From an uncultured Alphaproteobacteria bacterium (GTDB taxonomy: Bacteria > Pseudomonadota > Alphaproteobacteria > Caulobacterales > Hyphomonadaceae), in contig CAIMMO010000038.1 of the NCBI GenBank assembly GCA_903842595.1, forward strand, positions 1 to 41,040: 41,040 bases of DNA. Direction: 5' to 3'. Position 1 is the first letter of the stretch; every line of letters starts with the position of its first letter. This document shows positions 7,780 to 18,000 of the stretch, one piece after another. A program made the position numbers and the translations under genes. The notes under the pieces are model-generated. The model was not told the DNA's origin and did not search any database. It worked only from the letters and a program-made list of their open reading frames with translations.

Positions 7780-8226
7780 ATGGCTGATACAATCGAGATC
7801 TGGACGGATGGCGCGTGCTCGGGAAACCCGGGACCCGGCGGCTGGGGCGTGCTGATGCGCGTCGACGGCGCCGAGACGGAACTGCACGGCGGCGAGCCGA
7901 GCACGACCAACAACCGAATGGAACTCATGGCCGCCATCTCGGCTCTCGAGGCGTATCCTGCCGGCGCGGCAATCATCCTCCATACGGACTCCACCTATGT
8001 GAAGGACGGCCTCACGAAATGGATTCTTGGCTGGAAGCGCAATGGCTGGAAAACGGCCGACAAGAAGCCTGTGAAGAACCAGGACCTGTGGATGCGCCTT
8101 GACGCCGCCGCCGCCTCGCACAAGGTCGACTGGCGCTGGGTGAAAGGTCATTCCGGCCACGCCGAGAATGATCGGGCCGACGCTCTTGCCCGCCTCGGCT
8201 GCGAGGAGAACCGTCCACGTCGATAG
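7780..8226 (+). CDS. rnhA: Ribonuclease HI
   Basis: The 148-residue enzyme cuts the RNA strand of RNA-DNA hybrids. Its catalytic residues fall at the same numbers as in E. coli: Asp10 ([11 protein letters not shown]), Glu48 ([10 protein letters not shown]), Asp70 (LHTDSTYV), His124 (VKGHSGH) and Asp134 (DRADALAR). No N-terminal hybrid-binding domain is present. It is divergent from the membrane-anchored unknown gene. Confidence 0.97.
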   Translation: MADTIEIWTDGACSGNPGPGGWGVLMRVDGAETELHGGEPSTTNNRMELMAAISALEAYPAGAAIILHTDSTYVKDGLTKWILGWKRNGWKTADKKPVKNQDLWMRLDAAAASHKVDWRWVKGHSGHAENDRADALARLGCEENRPRR

Positions 8227-8315
8227 ATGCCGCCTTGCGCGCGCCTGCAGCGCTCACCATCCTTTTGCGCAGGCGATGACGCTGGTGTAGCCTGCCGTCA
8301 AAGCCGGGACGGTCA

Positions 8316-9158
8316 ATGAACGTCGAACTCGCCGAAGAACGCATTCTCCTGCTGCCGGATGTGCTTGGCGCCGAGCAGGCGGAAGCTCGCGCATGGTCCA
8401 GACGCACGGATGCGTTCGGCGCATTTGCAAGGCTTGGTGGTCTGCTGCAGAAGCCGAAGGACGAGGATTTCGAGATCGTCTACCGCGAGCTGCGCCTGCA
8501 GCCCTTCTGGCGCCTCAGCGCCGCGACGACCTACGTCTACGAACGCCAGCGCGAACACAGACTGAAAGTCGGTTCGGAGGTGAAGTCGGTTTCCGTCGGC
8601 GGGCAGTCTTTTGCGTCCACAGACAAGCAAGCGACAATCACCGTCACCGAGTGCTGCAATGAAAGTAGCCAGAAGGACTGGCTTTACGACGCGATCACGA
8701 AGAAGGGCGATCTAGGACTCAACTCCTATCTCGCCATCGCAAGCGAGCAGGTCACGGCGGAAGACCTCAACGAACGCGCCCGCGCCGGCGCCGTCGTCGT
8801 GCCGCCACAGGCCAAGGCATCGATGCTGGCGCGTGAAGTCATCTCGCGTTCCATCCGCAAGATCGAGGCTGATCGCATAATCGAGGAGAAGGTCCACCTC
8901 GAAGCGATCGACCTGTTCTACCGCCCCGTCTACGCCGTTCGCTACAGATGGCAGCAGAAGGAGGCGGTAGTCGAAGTGAATGCAGTCACTGGCGAAACAC
9001 AGACCGGAGGCACGACGTTCGAAAACTATGTCGGCAAGCTGGTCGACCGCGACTTCCTGCTCGACGCCGGCGTCGAGGCGGCAAACATGTTCATCCCGGG
9101 CGTGAACCTCGCCAAGATCATCGTCTCGAAAGGCCTCAAGCTCAACGCCAAGGCCTAG
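8316..9158 (+). CDS. Unknown 280-residue cytoplasmic protein
   Basis: Coding quality is good over the whole length, but I do not recognise a named family. There is no signal peptide. The middle has a strand-rich segment (PFWRLSAATTYVYERQREH). Near the C-terminus a motif YRPVYAVRYRWQ followed by EVNAVTGETQTGG suggests a repeated beta module that occurs once around residue 65 and again around residue 205. The tail has a mildly hydrophobic stretch (AANMFIPGVNLAKIIVSK). It ends four bases inside the convergent nfeD-like gene (shared TAG/CTA). The neighbouring NfeD/SPFH pair might point to a membrane-linked role, but that is only positional. Confidence 0.7.
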   Translation: MNVELAEERILLLPDVLGAEQAEARAWSRRTDAFGAFARLGGLLQKPKDEDFEIVYRELRLQPFWRLSAATTYVYERQREHRLKVGSEVKSVSVGGQSFASTDKQATITVTECCNESSQKDWLYDAITKKGDLGLNSYLAIASEQVTAEDLNERARAGAVVVPPQAKASMLAREVISRSIRKIEADRIIEEKVHLEAIDLFYRPVYAVRYRWQQKEAVVEVNAVTGETQTGGTTFENYVGKLVDRDFLLDAGVEAANMFIPGVNLAKIIVSKGLKLNAKA

Positions 9159-9628
9159 CCCAGCGCGATCTTCAGCATCCCCTGCCCGGAGCCGGTGACG
9201 ACAACCTGGTCGCCCTCGACGATCACCGTTTCGTCCGACTGCATGGCCAGCCACACCGTGTCGCCAAGCTTCACCTTGCCGCGGCCCTGTTCGAAATTCG
9301 TGGCCGCCTCACCGCGCTGTCCCACCATGCTGGCGAATCGGTCGTTGAGATTTGGATGCGATGTCGACCGGTTGCGCAGCCCCTTGAACAATGTTCGCCC
9401 CGACAGGACGAAAGCGATTGCCATGATCCCGAAGAATGTCAGCTGCCCCTCCCAGCCATTCATCGGAGCCGGGACAATGATCATGAACAACGCGGTCAGG
9501 AACGCGCCCGCCGCAACCCAGAGCAGATCGAAGGTGCCGACCCCGACCTCGATTGCGAGCAGCACAATGCCAAGGCCGATCCAGTGCCAGATGGTCAGCC
9601 CTTCGAGAAAGCCGATCACCATCTCCAT
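9155..9628 (-). CDS. NfeD family membrane protein
   Basis: A 157-residue short-form NfeD protein. It has two or three N-terminal membrane helices (near residues 12-35, 38-52 and 64-78) followed by a soluble OB-fold domain with the typical VGQRGEAATNFEQGRGKVKLGD segment. Short NfeD proteins are almost always encoded next to an SPFH/stomatin protein, as here: the SPFH gene ends three bases upstream. The pair is thought to assemble in membrane microdomains. It lacks the serine-protease domain of long NfeD. Confidence 0.9.
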   Translation of the reverse strand: MEMVIGFLEGLTIWHWIGLGIVLLAIEVGVGTFDLLWVAAGAFLTALFMIIVPAPMNGWEGQLTFFGIMAIAFVLSGRTLFKGLRNRSTSHPNLNDRFASMVGQRGEAATNFEQGRGKVKLGDTVWLAMQSDETVIVEGDQVVVTGSGQGMLKIALG

Positions 9629-9631
9629 GAC

Positions 9632-10630
9632 CTAGCTCCGCGTGACGAATGGACTGCCCGGCGGCCCGCCGCCGCGTGGCGTCTGCGGCGGCGCGTCGGG
9701 CCCTCGCTTCACGTTGTCGGTCAGCGCCTTCACGCCCTCAATCGCGCCCACGAGCCCGGCGAAGTCAGCAGGCACGATCACGGTGCGCTGCTGCGGCGAG
9801 CTTGCAAGCTTGGCGAACGCCTCCACATATTTGAGGCCGAGGAAGTAGTTGATCGCATTCACGTCGCCCTTGGCGATGGCTTCGGAGACAACCTCCGTCG
9901 CCTTCGCTTCCGCTTCCGCTGCCCGCTCGCGTGCTTCAGCGTCGCGGAAAGCGGCCTCCCGCCGACCCTCGGCCTCGAGAATCTGCGACTGCTTCTGGCC
10001 TTCGGCCTTAAGGATGGCGGAAGCCCGGTCGCCTTCAGCCTCGAGAATCTGCGCGCGTTTCAGGCGCTCGGCCTTCATCTGGCGTGCCATCGCTTCGGTG
10101 ATGTCCGCCGGCGGCGTCAGGTCCTTGATCTCGATTCGGGTGACCTTGACGCCCCACGGCTGCGTCGCCGCGTCGATCACGGAGAGCAGGCGCGCATTGA
10201 TGTCGTCGCGATTGGACAGCACCTGGTCGAGGTCCATCGAACCGACCACCGTCCGGATGTTGGTCATCGACAGGTTGCTGATCGCGCGGATCAGGTCGTT
10301 GACCTCGTAGGCCGCCGGAACCGGATCGACGATCTGCGTAAACACGACGGCGTCGCACGACACCATCGCATTGTCCTTGGTGATCACTTCCTGGGTGGGA
10401 ATGTCGAGAACATTCTCCATCATGTTCAGCTTGTGGCCGATGCGGTCCATGAACGGCATGATGAAGGCTAGGCCAGGCTGCAGCGTCCGCGTGTAGCGCC
10501 CGAACTGTTCGACCGTGTACTGATAGCCCTGCGGCACCACCTTCACGGCGCTGAAGATCAGGACAACGCCCAGCAAGACCAGCAGGACCGGCACAAGCAC
10601 CGGCGCAAGACCAGCTAAGTCAAAGTCCAT
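9632..10630 (-). CDS. SPFH/stomatin-like membrane protein
   Basis: A 332-residue stomatin/QmcA-type protein. One N-terminal membrane helix (about residues 8-30) leads into the SPFH (band 7) domain starting at VVPQGYQYTVEQFGRY. An Ala/Glu-rich coiled coil with repeated ILEAEG/ILKAEG units follows (about residues 195-245), and the tail is Pro/Gly-rich. Such proteins form large membrane oligomers. The ATG at 10630 is preferred to the GTG at 10639 because GAGGAG lies eight bases upstream of the ATG and touches the GTG. It forms a two-gene operon with nfeD. Confidence 0.93.
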   Translation of the reverse strand: MDFDLAGLAPVLVPVLLVLLGVVLIFSAVKVVPQGYQYTVEQFGRYTRTLQPGLAFIMPFMDRIGHKLNMMENVLDIPTQEVITKDNAMVSCDAVVFTQIVDPVPAAYEVNDLIRAISNLSMTNIRTVVGSMDLDQVLSNRDDINARLLSVIDAATQPWGVKVTRIEIKDLTPPADITEAMARQMKAERLKRAQILEAEGDRASAILKAEGQKQSQILEAEGRREAAFRDAEARERAAEAEAKATEVVSEAIAKGDVNAINYFLGLKYVEAFAKLASSPQQRTVIVPADFAGLVGAIEGVKALTDNVKRGPDAPPQTPRGGGPPGSPFVTRS

Positions 10631-10741
10631 TCCACCCACTCCTCAACGGCTGGGGGAGGCTAGTCATGGTGACCTGTGTGGGTCAATGGCGGGGCCGCCT
10701 GCCCGGCCCCGCCCGACATGCGCCTGTCGCGAGCTGCAGGC

Positions 10742-11224
10742 CTAAAGCTTGCCCATCATATAGTCGGCCGACGAGACGTCGAACTCGCCCGGCTTCTCGA
10801 CATTGAGCTGCTTCACGACGCCGTCCTCGACGATCATGGAATAGCGCTGCGAGCGCGAGCCCATGCCGAATTTGGAGCCGTCCATCTCGAGGCCGATCGC
10901 CTTTGCGAAGGCGCCATTGCCGTCAGCCAGCATGACAACGTCATCGCCGACCTTCTGGTCCTTGCCCCAGGCGTTCATGACGAACACATCGTTCACCGAC
11001 ACGCAGGCGATCGTGTCGATGCCCTTGAGGCGGAATTCCGCGGCCTTCTCGGTGTAGCCCGGCAGGTGGCGCGCCGAGCAGGTCGGCGTGAAGGCGCCCG
11101 GCACCGCGATCAGCGCGACTTTCTTGCCGGCGGTCAGCTCGGCGACGGTCATGCCGCCCGGCTTGCCGTCTTTCATCACGCCAAAGGTCGCTTCCGGCAA
11201 CTTGTCGCCTACCTTGATCGTCAT
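10742..11224 (-). CDS. Peroxiredoxin, Prx5 (glutaredoxin-dependent) type
   Basis: A 160-residue thiol peroxidase. The peroxidatic Cys49 lies in the signature PGAFTPTCSARHLPGY, and a second cysteine is at 74. The C-terminal FDVSSADYMMGKL is typical of the type II/Prx5 group that reduces hydrogen and alkyl peroxides with glutathione or glutaredoxin. The ATG at 11224 has GAAGGA upstream; the frame stays open further 5' but that extension looks noncoding. Divergent from yqgE, with 118 bases between them. Confidence 0.95.
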   Translation of the reverse strand: MTIKVGDKLPEATFGVMKDGKPGGMTVAELTAGKKVALIAVPGAFTPTCSARHLPGYTEKAAEFRLKGIDTIACVSVNDVFVMNAWGKDQKVGDDVVMLADGNGAFAKAIGLEMDGSKFGMGSRSQRYSMIVEDGVVKQLNVEKPGEFDVSSADYMMGKL

Positions 11225-11342
11225 GGCCCGTGTCCTTCGAGGGATTTGATGAGTGAGAGAGCATCTAGTCGATTTTTCGTCAAAAGCGAATCCGTTTCGC
11301 CCGGGCGATAGCCGCTTGCAATGCCCGCCGCGAAGGACCAGC

Positions 11343-11939
11343 ATGTCTCTTCCGTTCGACCCAGAGAGGCCGCTTCGCTTGGAAGGCTCGCTTGCCGGAA
11401 AGCTGCTGATCGCCGCCCCAGCGATCGAGGACCCCCGGTTCAGCCGGGCGATCATCCTCGTGTGCACACACAATGCCGACCACGCGATGGGCATCGTGCT
11501 GAACAAGGCGAGCGAGGAAGACAGTCTGCCCGAGCTGCTCGACCAACTCGGCGTCGATGGTCATGACGCGCCCGAAGATGCACACATCCTGATGGGTGGG
11601 CCCGTTGGCCGTGAGCGCGGCTTCGTGCTTCACTCGGAAGACTATGACAGCGAAGGCGCGACGCTGGCGGTCTGCGAGGGCGTCTGCCTCACGGCGACCC
11701 GCGACATCCTGCACGCGATGACGTCCGACCACCCGCCTGAGCGTTTTGTCCTGGCGCTCGGCTATTCCGGCTGGGGCGCCGGGCAGCTGGAAATGGAGCT
11801 GGCCGAGAATGTCTGGCTTGTGGGCGAGCCGGATGTGGCGCTGGTTTATGACCCCTCGCTCGACACCAAATGGAGCCGCGCTCTCGCCGGGATCGGCATT
11901 TCACCCGACCGCCTGCAGATTTCGGGGGGAAGAGCCTGA
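11343..11939 (+). CDS. YqgE/AlgH family protein (UPF0301)
   Basis: The 198-residue protein matches the YqgE family: SLAGKLLIAAPAIEDPRFSR at the start, then GIVLNKA, MGGPVGRERGFVLH and a late LGYSGWGAGQLE. Family function is not settled; it is often encoded near ruvX/yqgF, which lies about 6 kb downstream here. The ATG at 11343 has GAAGGA upstream and begins where family members begin. Confidence 0.93.
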   Translation: MSLPFDPERPLRLEGSLAGKLLIAAPAIEDPRFSRAIILVCTHNADHAMGIVLNKASEEDSLPELLDQLGVDGHDAPEDAHILMGGPVGRERGFVLHSEDYDSEGATLAVCEGVCLTATRDILHAMTSDHPPERFVLALGYSGWGAGQLEMELAENVWLVGEPDVALVYDPSLDTKWSRALAGIGISPDRLQISGGRA

Positions 11940-12033
11940 AAGCTTGAGTTAGCGGGCGAGGCCGTCTAGGGCAGGCGCGTGGGAATTTTCCCCCACGACG
12001 TACATCCCAGGATTCTGGCCCGAGGGACTCGCA

Positions 12034-12321
12034 GTGAGCGTCGACAAGAACACGGTTCGCAAGGTTGCCCGGCTGGCCCGCATCGCCGTTCCGGAGGAAC
12101 GTCTCGAGCCGCTGGCCGGCGAGCTCAACGGGATCCTCGCCTGGATCGAGCAGCTGAACGAAGTCAATGTGGACGGCGTCGAGCCGATGACCACGCCGGT
12201 CGCGATGACGCTGCCGATGCGCGAGGACGTCATCTCCGACGGCAATATCCGCGACCAGGTCCTCGCCAACGCCCCGCGGACGGAAGACGGCTTCTTCGTC
12301 GTGCCCAAGGTGGTCGAGTAG
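12034..12321 (+). CDS. gatC: Asp/Glu-tRNA amidotransferase subunit C
   Basis: The 95-residue GatC wraps around GatA and stabilises the GatCAB enzyme, which converts Glu-tRNA(Gln) and Asp-tRNA(Asn) to the correct amide forms. Typical features are [13 protein letters not shown] near the start, [15 protein letters not shown] in the middle and FFVVPKVVE at the end. The start is GTG. A GC-rich inverted repeat (CGTGGG at 11978-11983, CCCACG at 11992-11997) lies about 40 bases upstream. The stop is immediately followed by the ATG of the DUF2199 gene. Confidence 0.96.
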   Translation: MSVDKNTVRKVARLARIAVPEERLEPLAGELNGILAWIEQLNEVNVDGVEPMTTPVAMTLPMREDVISDGNIRDQVLANAPRTEDGFFVVPKVVE

Positions 12322-12933
12322 ATGTCCGCCGAAAACGTTAGCGAGGAGCCGCGCTGGCAGGCGTTCAACCAGGACGGCTTTCCGTGCTCATGCGGCGAGA
12401 GGCATGTCGGGTTGTTTCCTGTCAACATGCTGACGCCCGCCATGTGGGACGGTCCGAAGGAGTATGCTCCCGACGAGGAGATCCAGCTCGACCGCACCTT
12501 CATCTCGGAAAGCTACTGCGTCTGGCGGGGCCAGAATTTCGCAATGCGCATGCGCCTGCCCTTGCAGATGCGCGGGGCTTCGCCTACCGCCTTCATGTAC
12601 ACGGTCTGGGCGGCCGTTGAACGCGCTGACCTGCAAGCCTACATCACGGCCAAGGCGCAGAACACTCTCAGGAACGACGCCCGTTTCCCGGCTCGCCTGG
12701 TCAGCCGCATCGCCGGCCATCACGACACGGTCAACCTGATGGGCCTCGCCTTCCAGCAGGAAGACGGCTGGCCGCCGCTCCTCCTGCTCGCCGGGACGCA
12801 GCCTTACACGAACCGGCCTGACCATCCGCTGCTGCTTGAACAGCGACAGGGCATCGGCCTCGACCGCGCTCTCGAGCTTTTCGCCGCCTACGGCCACAAC
12901 ATGCGCCCCGCCGCCTCCGCCAACAACAACTGA
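12322..12933 (+). CDS. DUF2199 family protein
   Basis: The 203-residue protein starts directly after the gatC stop. It shows the DUF2199 pattern: an N-terminal CSCGERH motif that may bind a metal, a central [20 protein letters not shown] segment and a YTVWAAV motif. The family is uncharacterised. It sits between gatC and gatA with no gap on one side and 13 bases on the other, so it is co-transcribed and probably coupled. No functional link to amidotransferase is known to me. Confidence 0.85.
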   Translation: MSAENVSEEPRWQAFNQDGFPCSCGERHVGLFPVNMLTPAMWDGPKEYAPDEEIQLDRTFISESYCVWRGQNFAMRMRLPLQMRGASPTAFMYTVWAAVERADLQAYITAKAQNTLRNDARFPARLVSRIAGHHDTVNLMGLAFQQEDGWPPLLLLAGTQPYTNRPDHPLLLEQRQGIGLDRALELFAAYGHNMRPAASANNN

Positions 12934-12946
12934 ACGCCGCACACAG

Positions 12947-14424
<1,478 letters not shown>

Positions 14425-14425
<1 letters not shown>

Positions 14426-14637
14426 TGGAGCGGCCCAAGCCCTCGCCCGCGATCATGTCGCTCATGGGCGCGATCCCTGCGATCTCCATCAGCGCGGGAC
14501 TGCTCTCCCTGTCGCCCGGCAGCGCGCTGCGGCAGCAATACTGGCCGTGGCTACCCCTGGTTACGCTGCTCGTCGGCATGGCGTTCAGCCTTTTCTTCTG
14601 GTTCGTCCTTGCACCCCGCCGCAAGCGCAAGGACTGA
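14425..14637 (+). CDS. Small two-helix membrane protein
   Basis: A 70-residue protein whose ATG overlaps the gatA stop codon by one base (TAATG), which suggests coupled translation. Two hydrophobic helices (about residues 11-29 and 42-61) are separated by a short loop and followed by a basic tail, APRRKRKD. No family is recognised. The role is unknown, and being coupled to gatA does not by itself imply a function in translation. Confidence 0.7.
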
Positions 14638-14712
14638 GCGCCGCGCCAGGTTCAGCCCAGCTAATCGAACCGTCGCGTTGACCTCGCCCCGCCTCCGGGC
14701 TTTGTGCGGCGA

Positions 14713-15513
14713 ATGATCAGCTTCGCAGACACCCTCCATCTGGACGCCGCCGGCGAGAACCTCTGGCGCGGCGAGGTCGACCCCGCCTACAAGGGTTTTG
14801 GCAGCCAGTTCGGCGGCTGGACGGCGGCCGCCCTCTTAAAGGGCGTGATGGTCGAACCCGACACGAATGGCGATCCGCTCTCGCTCAGCGTGCTCTTCCT
14901 CGAAGCGATCGGCGAGGGGCCGTACGAAATCTCGACGCGGCTGCTGCGGTCGGGCGCACGCCTGCAATTCTGGCGATCGGAACTCAGCCAGCGCGGCAAG
15001 GTCTGCGCCCACGCCCAGGCGACGTTCGGTATACGGCGCGAAACGACGCGCTTCACCGACGTGTCGATGCCCGAGGCGCCATCGCCCGACACGCCATCGC
15101 TTGGCGAATGGGCGCCGCCCGCAGGCTTCGGCGCCCAGTTCCAGTCACGATGGACCACGCCAACGCCCCGCTCACCCGATCTCGACAGGACCAAGCCGGC
15201 AAGCTCGCTTGTCTGGCAACGCGACCGCGCAGGTCGTCCGCTCGACACGCTGATGCTTGCGGCGCTTGCCGACCTTGCCCCGCCCCGCGTGATCTGGAAA
15301 CGCGAGATGATCTCCGGCTCGGCGACCGTCTCCATGACAACGCACTTCCACGCTACGCCCGATGAGATGACAGCCGTGGGCTCCCGCTTCGTCCTAAGCG
15401 AAGTCCACTGCCGGCGCTGCGAAGGCGGATACTTCGACCACGAGCTCAGGCTCTGGTCGCCCGATGGCGCGCTGCTCGCGACGAGCGAGCAGGTGGCGGC
15501 GTTCAGGGACTAG
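14713..15513 (+). CDS. Acyl-CoA thioesterase family protein (double hotdog)
   Basis: A 266-residue protein with the layout of TesB-like thioesterases that hydrolyse acyl-CoA. The N-terminal hotdog carries YKGFGSQFGGWTAAALL and LSVLFLEAIGEGPYE. The second half has LDTLMLAALADLAPPRVI and a late LSEVHCRRCEGGYFDHELRLWS. No signal peptide is present. The ATG at 14713 is used; a GTG three codons earlier (14704) is possible and neither has a clear ribosome site. Substrate chain length cannot be told. Confidence 0.82.
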   Translation: MISFADTLHLDAAGENLWRGEVDPAYKGFGSQFGGWTAAALLKGVMVEPDTNGDPLSLSVLFLEAIGEGPYEISTRLLRSGARLQFWRSELSQRGKVCAHAQATFGIRRETTRFTDVSMPEAPSPDTPSLGEWAPPAGFGAQFQSRWTTPTPRSPDLDRTKPASSLVWQRDRAGRPLDTLMLAALADLAPPRVIWKREMISGSATVSMTTHFHATPDEMTAVGSRFVLSEVHCRRCEGGYFDHELRLWSPDGALLATSEQVAAFRD

Positions 15514-15516
15514 GCG

Positions 15517-16080
15517 CTACTCCGGCTTTCCGAGCAGCGCATTGAACGGGAGCTTGCCATCGGCGGGCTTGTAGCCACTGAAGTTGATGGCGCTCGCCTG
15601 CCTGATCGCCTCTTCCTCGCTGAGTCCCTTGTGCTTCACGAGGTAGGCCGCCCACATGTGGCTGGCGCGCCAGCCGACGGTGCAGTGAAGCAACACATCG
15701 CCATCAGCCTTCGCGATGGCGTCAGCAACCTTTTCGACAGCTTCCGGCGTGTAGGGCGTGTCCGCCCCGCCGAGCGGGACGTGGACATAATTGATGCCCA
15801 GCTCCTTCGTGAGCGCCGCCTCGTCAAACGGCACCTGCCTGCGATTGTCCATCTCTTGCTGGGTGCGCAGATTGATGATGGTCTTGACGCCCTTGGCCTT
15901 GAGATCGCGGATCGCCTGCTCGCTCGGCTGGCCAGCGACATAGACAGGGCCCACGTCGGAATACGCCATCTGATAGCCAGCCGCCCTGGCATCGAGCTTC
16001 TCGGGAAACTTGATGGCGTCCTGCGCGAAGGCTGGCGCGGTCAGCAGGCAGGCGGTCAGGGCGAGAAAGGCAAGGCGCAT
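15517..16080 (-). CDS. Periplasmic dual-specificity phosphatase-like protein
   Basis: The 187-residue protein has a clear signal peptide (MRLAFLALTACLLTAPAFA). The mature part is like the small PTP/DSP-type domain once called DUF442. VYVAGQPSEQAIRDLKAKGVKTIINLR opens the fold, and the phosphate-binding loop is LLHCTVGWRASHMWAAYL. The Cys-x4-Arg spacing here is one shorter than classical tyrosine phosphatases but matches this subfamily, from memory. It is convergent with the thioesterase, with three bases between the stops. Confidence 0.83.
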   Translation of the reverse strand: MRLAFLALTACLLTAPAFAQDAIKFPEKLDARAAGYQMAYSDVGPVYVAGQPSEQAIRDLKAKGVKTIINLRTQQEMDNRRQVPFDEAALTKELGINYVHVPLGGADTPYTPEAVEKVADAIAKADGDVLLHCTVGWRASHMWAAYLVKHKGLSEEEAIRQASAINFSGYKPADGKLPFNALLGKPE

Positions 16081-16200
16081 GGGGTAGCTCCAGAAGATTT
16101 GGCCCGGATGTTTTGCGGAATAGGCCTCTGTGCCGCGCCTTTTGCAAGTGACGGCTACATCACGGATCGCGGCGCTGACGCTGCGGGCTGATCGCCAGTC

Positions 16201-17382
16201 CTACCCCCGGCGCGGGCTGGCCATTGGACCTCCTGGGGCGACTTCCGCCGAGAGCTCACTCGCCGCTTCGGGCGAAACACCGGACCGCGTCAACGCCTCG
16301 ATCAGGGCTGCCTCGGGAGCGACATCGATATCTGGGACAACGCCAACGGCTTCCCAGTCTTGGCCAGTGACAGGATCAAACGTGCGTCCCACGGGGATGA
16401 ACGCCGTGAACCCGCCGCCCAGGTCCTGGTCGCCGCCGAAATGGTTGGCCCCGAAGGTTGCTTGACCGATCAGGGTTCCGCGCCCGCTTTGCTTCATGGC
16501 AAGCGCGAAGTGTTCCGCCGCCGAGCCGGTGAAACCCGACGTCAGCACAAAAACCCTGGCGTCAATGAGACGCGGGTCGGGTCCAGCCGTCGCCCAATGC
16601 TCACGCGTGACGAAATTCGGATCCCCCTGCACCCTGCGCAGTGCGGGGCCATCGCCAACCGGAGAGCCCCCCGCCTCATCAACAGACTTCCGCGCCGCCA
16701 TGGAGACAAGCCGCGTCGGCGTTGCAAAAAGCCAGGGGAAGATCACATCCATTTCGTCGAGGCCGCCACCCATATGGGTCCGCAGGTCGAAGATGATTGT
16801 GCTGGCGTCGGCATGCGTCGCCATGAACGCGCGGGCAGCCTCAGTTGCCTCGGGCCCGCCGGGAAAGAGATTGAAGCGGACGAAAGCGATGCCAGGGGCC
16901 AGCCAGCGGGCTTGCTCGATCGCCGGCGGCGGCTCCATGCGGATCATCCTCGGTTGACCTCCCGGAGGGGGAGGCCCGTCCGGCGTACCCGGTGGGGGTC
17001 GGATGACGATTTGCGGTCCGCCGCCGCCCTCTCCCTGAAACATCACCCGCAGGTGGCCATCGGGGGCGACGCGTTGAAGATCCTCAGTGAGCCTTCTGGC
17101 AAGATCGGTCCCGTGGATGGCATCATATCTGCCAGCATCCGCATTCGCGCGAAGCGTCGCGGCATATTGCCTGCCTTGGTCGGGATAGACGAAATCGGAT
17201 TCAAGACGCGCTGCAAGATCATTGGCGATCGCTCGGGAACCAATCGTCGAGGCGGTTGCGGTGACCTGCGCAGACGCGGCAGACGACGATGGCGCGCCCC
17301 CCGTCGAACATGCCGACAGCGCGAGGGGCGCCAGGCTGGCGACAAGCGTCGCCATAACGAATCTCGGCGGTTTCATTTTCAT
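16201..17382 (-). CDS. S41 family (C-terminal processing-type) peptidase, lipoprotein
   Basis: A 393-residue periplasmic protein. The ATG at 17382 has GGAG six bases upstream and gives a classic lipoprotein signal with lipobox LALSAC (Cys25). An ATG at 17394 is also possible; a longer frame to 17562 is unlikely. The N-terminal helical region (residues about 45-110) resembles the tricorn/IRBP-type N-domain. The S41 core contains the presumed nucleophile Ser287 in TSGFTGSAAEHF, followed by GTLIGQATFGANHFGG. A Pro/Gly-rich stretch (about residues 120-150) interrupts it. No PDZ domain is obvious. Function is likely degradation or processing of an envelope peptide. Confidence 0.85.
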   Translation of the reverse strand: MKMKPPRFVMATLVASLAPLALSACSTGGAPSSSAASAQVTATASTIGSRAIANDLAARLESDFVYPDQGRQYAATLRANADAGRYDAIHGTDLARRLTEDLQRVAPDGHLRVMFQGEGGGGPQIVIRPPPGTPDGPPPPGGQPRMIRMEPPPAIEQARWLAPGIAFVRFNLFPGGPEATEAARAFMATHADASTIIFDLRTHMGGGLDEMDVIFPWLFATPTRLVSMAARKSVDEAGGSPVGDGPALRRVQGDPNFVTREHWATAGPDPRLIDARVFVLTSGFTGSAAEHFALAMKQSGRGTLIGQATFGANHFGGDQDLGGGFTAFIPVGRTFDPVTGQDWEAVGVVPDIDVAPEAALIEALTRSGVSPEAASELSAEVAPGGPMASPRRG

Positions 17383-17541
17383 CTTCGTCTCCATCTCGCG
17401 ACCGACCATGCGACAGCAAGCACAAGCGTCCAGCACCGGAATGGCAAGTCCTCCCGCGCCCGGACGCCGCCCAAACGCTGTCCGGACGCGATGGCGGCGC
17501 ATCCGCATGACAAGCGCGGCATTTTTCGCTAGGGCACGACC

Positions 17542-18000
17542 ATGCCGATCGTTTCGTTGCACGAGCTGCCGCCACGTGGGCCGCTGCTGGGGCTGGACCC
17601 CGGGGCGAAAACCATCGGCGTTGCCGCCAGTGACGCTGGCCGACTTATCGCCAGCCCGGTCGAGGTCATCCAGCGCGGCAAGAAGCTGGCGCCGTCGCTG
17701 GACAGGCTCTTTGCGCTCTACGATCTGCGCCAGTGCGTCGGCCTCGTGATGGGCCTTCCGAAGAACATGGATGGCAGCGAAGGGCCGCGTGCCCAGTCCG
17801 CGCGGTCACTTTCCCAGAACATCCTTCAGCGTCGCGATATTCCCCTGGCGCTGTGGGACGAGCGGCTTTCCTCGGCCGGCGTCGAGCGAGCGCTGCTGGA
17901 GGGCGATGCGAGCCGCGCCCGCCGCGACGAGGTGATCGACAAGCTCGCCGCCGCCTGGATCCTGCAGGGCGCCATCGATCGACTGCACAATCCGGCATGA
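17542..18000 (+). CDS. ruvX: Holliday junction resolvase-like protein RuvX/YqgF
   Basis: The 152-residue protein has the YqgF RNase H-like fold: LLGLDPGAKTIGVAASD with the first catalytic Asp, GLVMGLPKNMDGSEGPRAQ in the middle and a late LWDERLSSAGVERAL, then RDEVIDKLAAAWILQ. YqgF is linked to pre-16S rRNA 5' processing and was proposed as a Holliday-junction resolvase. The stop overlaps the next start as ATGA. Confidence 0.94.
   Translation: MPIVSLHELPPRGPLLGLDPGAKTIGVAASDAGRLIASPVEVIQRGKKLAPSLDRLFALYDLRQCVGLVMGLPKNMDGSEGPRAQSARSLSQNILQRRDIPLALWDERLSSAGVERALLEGDASRARRDEVIDKLAAAWILQGAIDRLHNPA

Noticed and set aside
8948..10471. Plus-strand open frame of about 500 codons
   Set aside because: It lies antisense to the well-supported NfeD and SPFH genes and runs out of the 280-residue gene; its Arg/His-rich translation is typical of a high-GC shadow frame.
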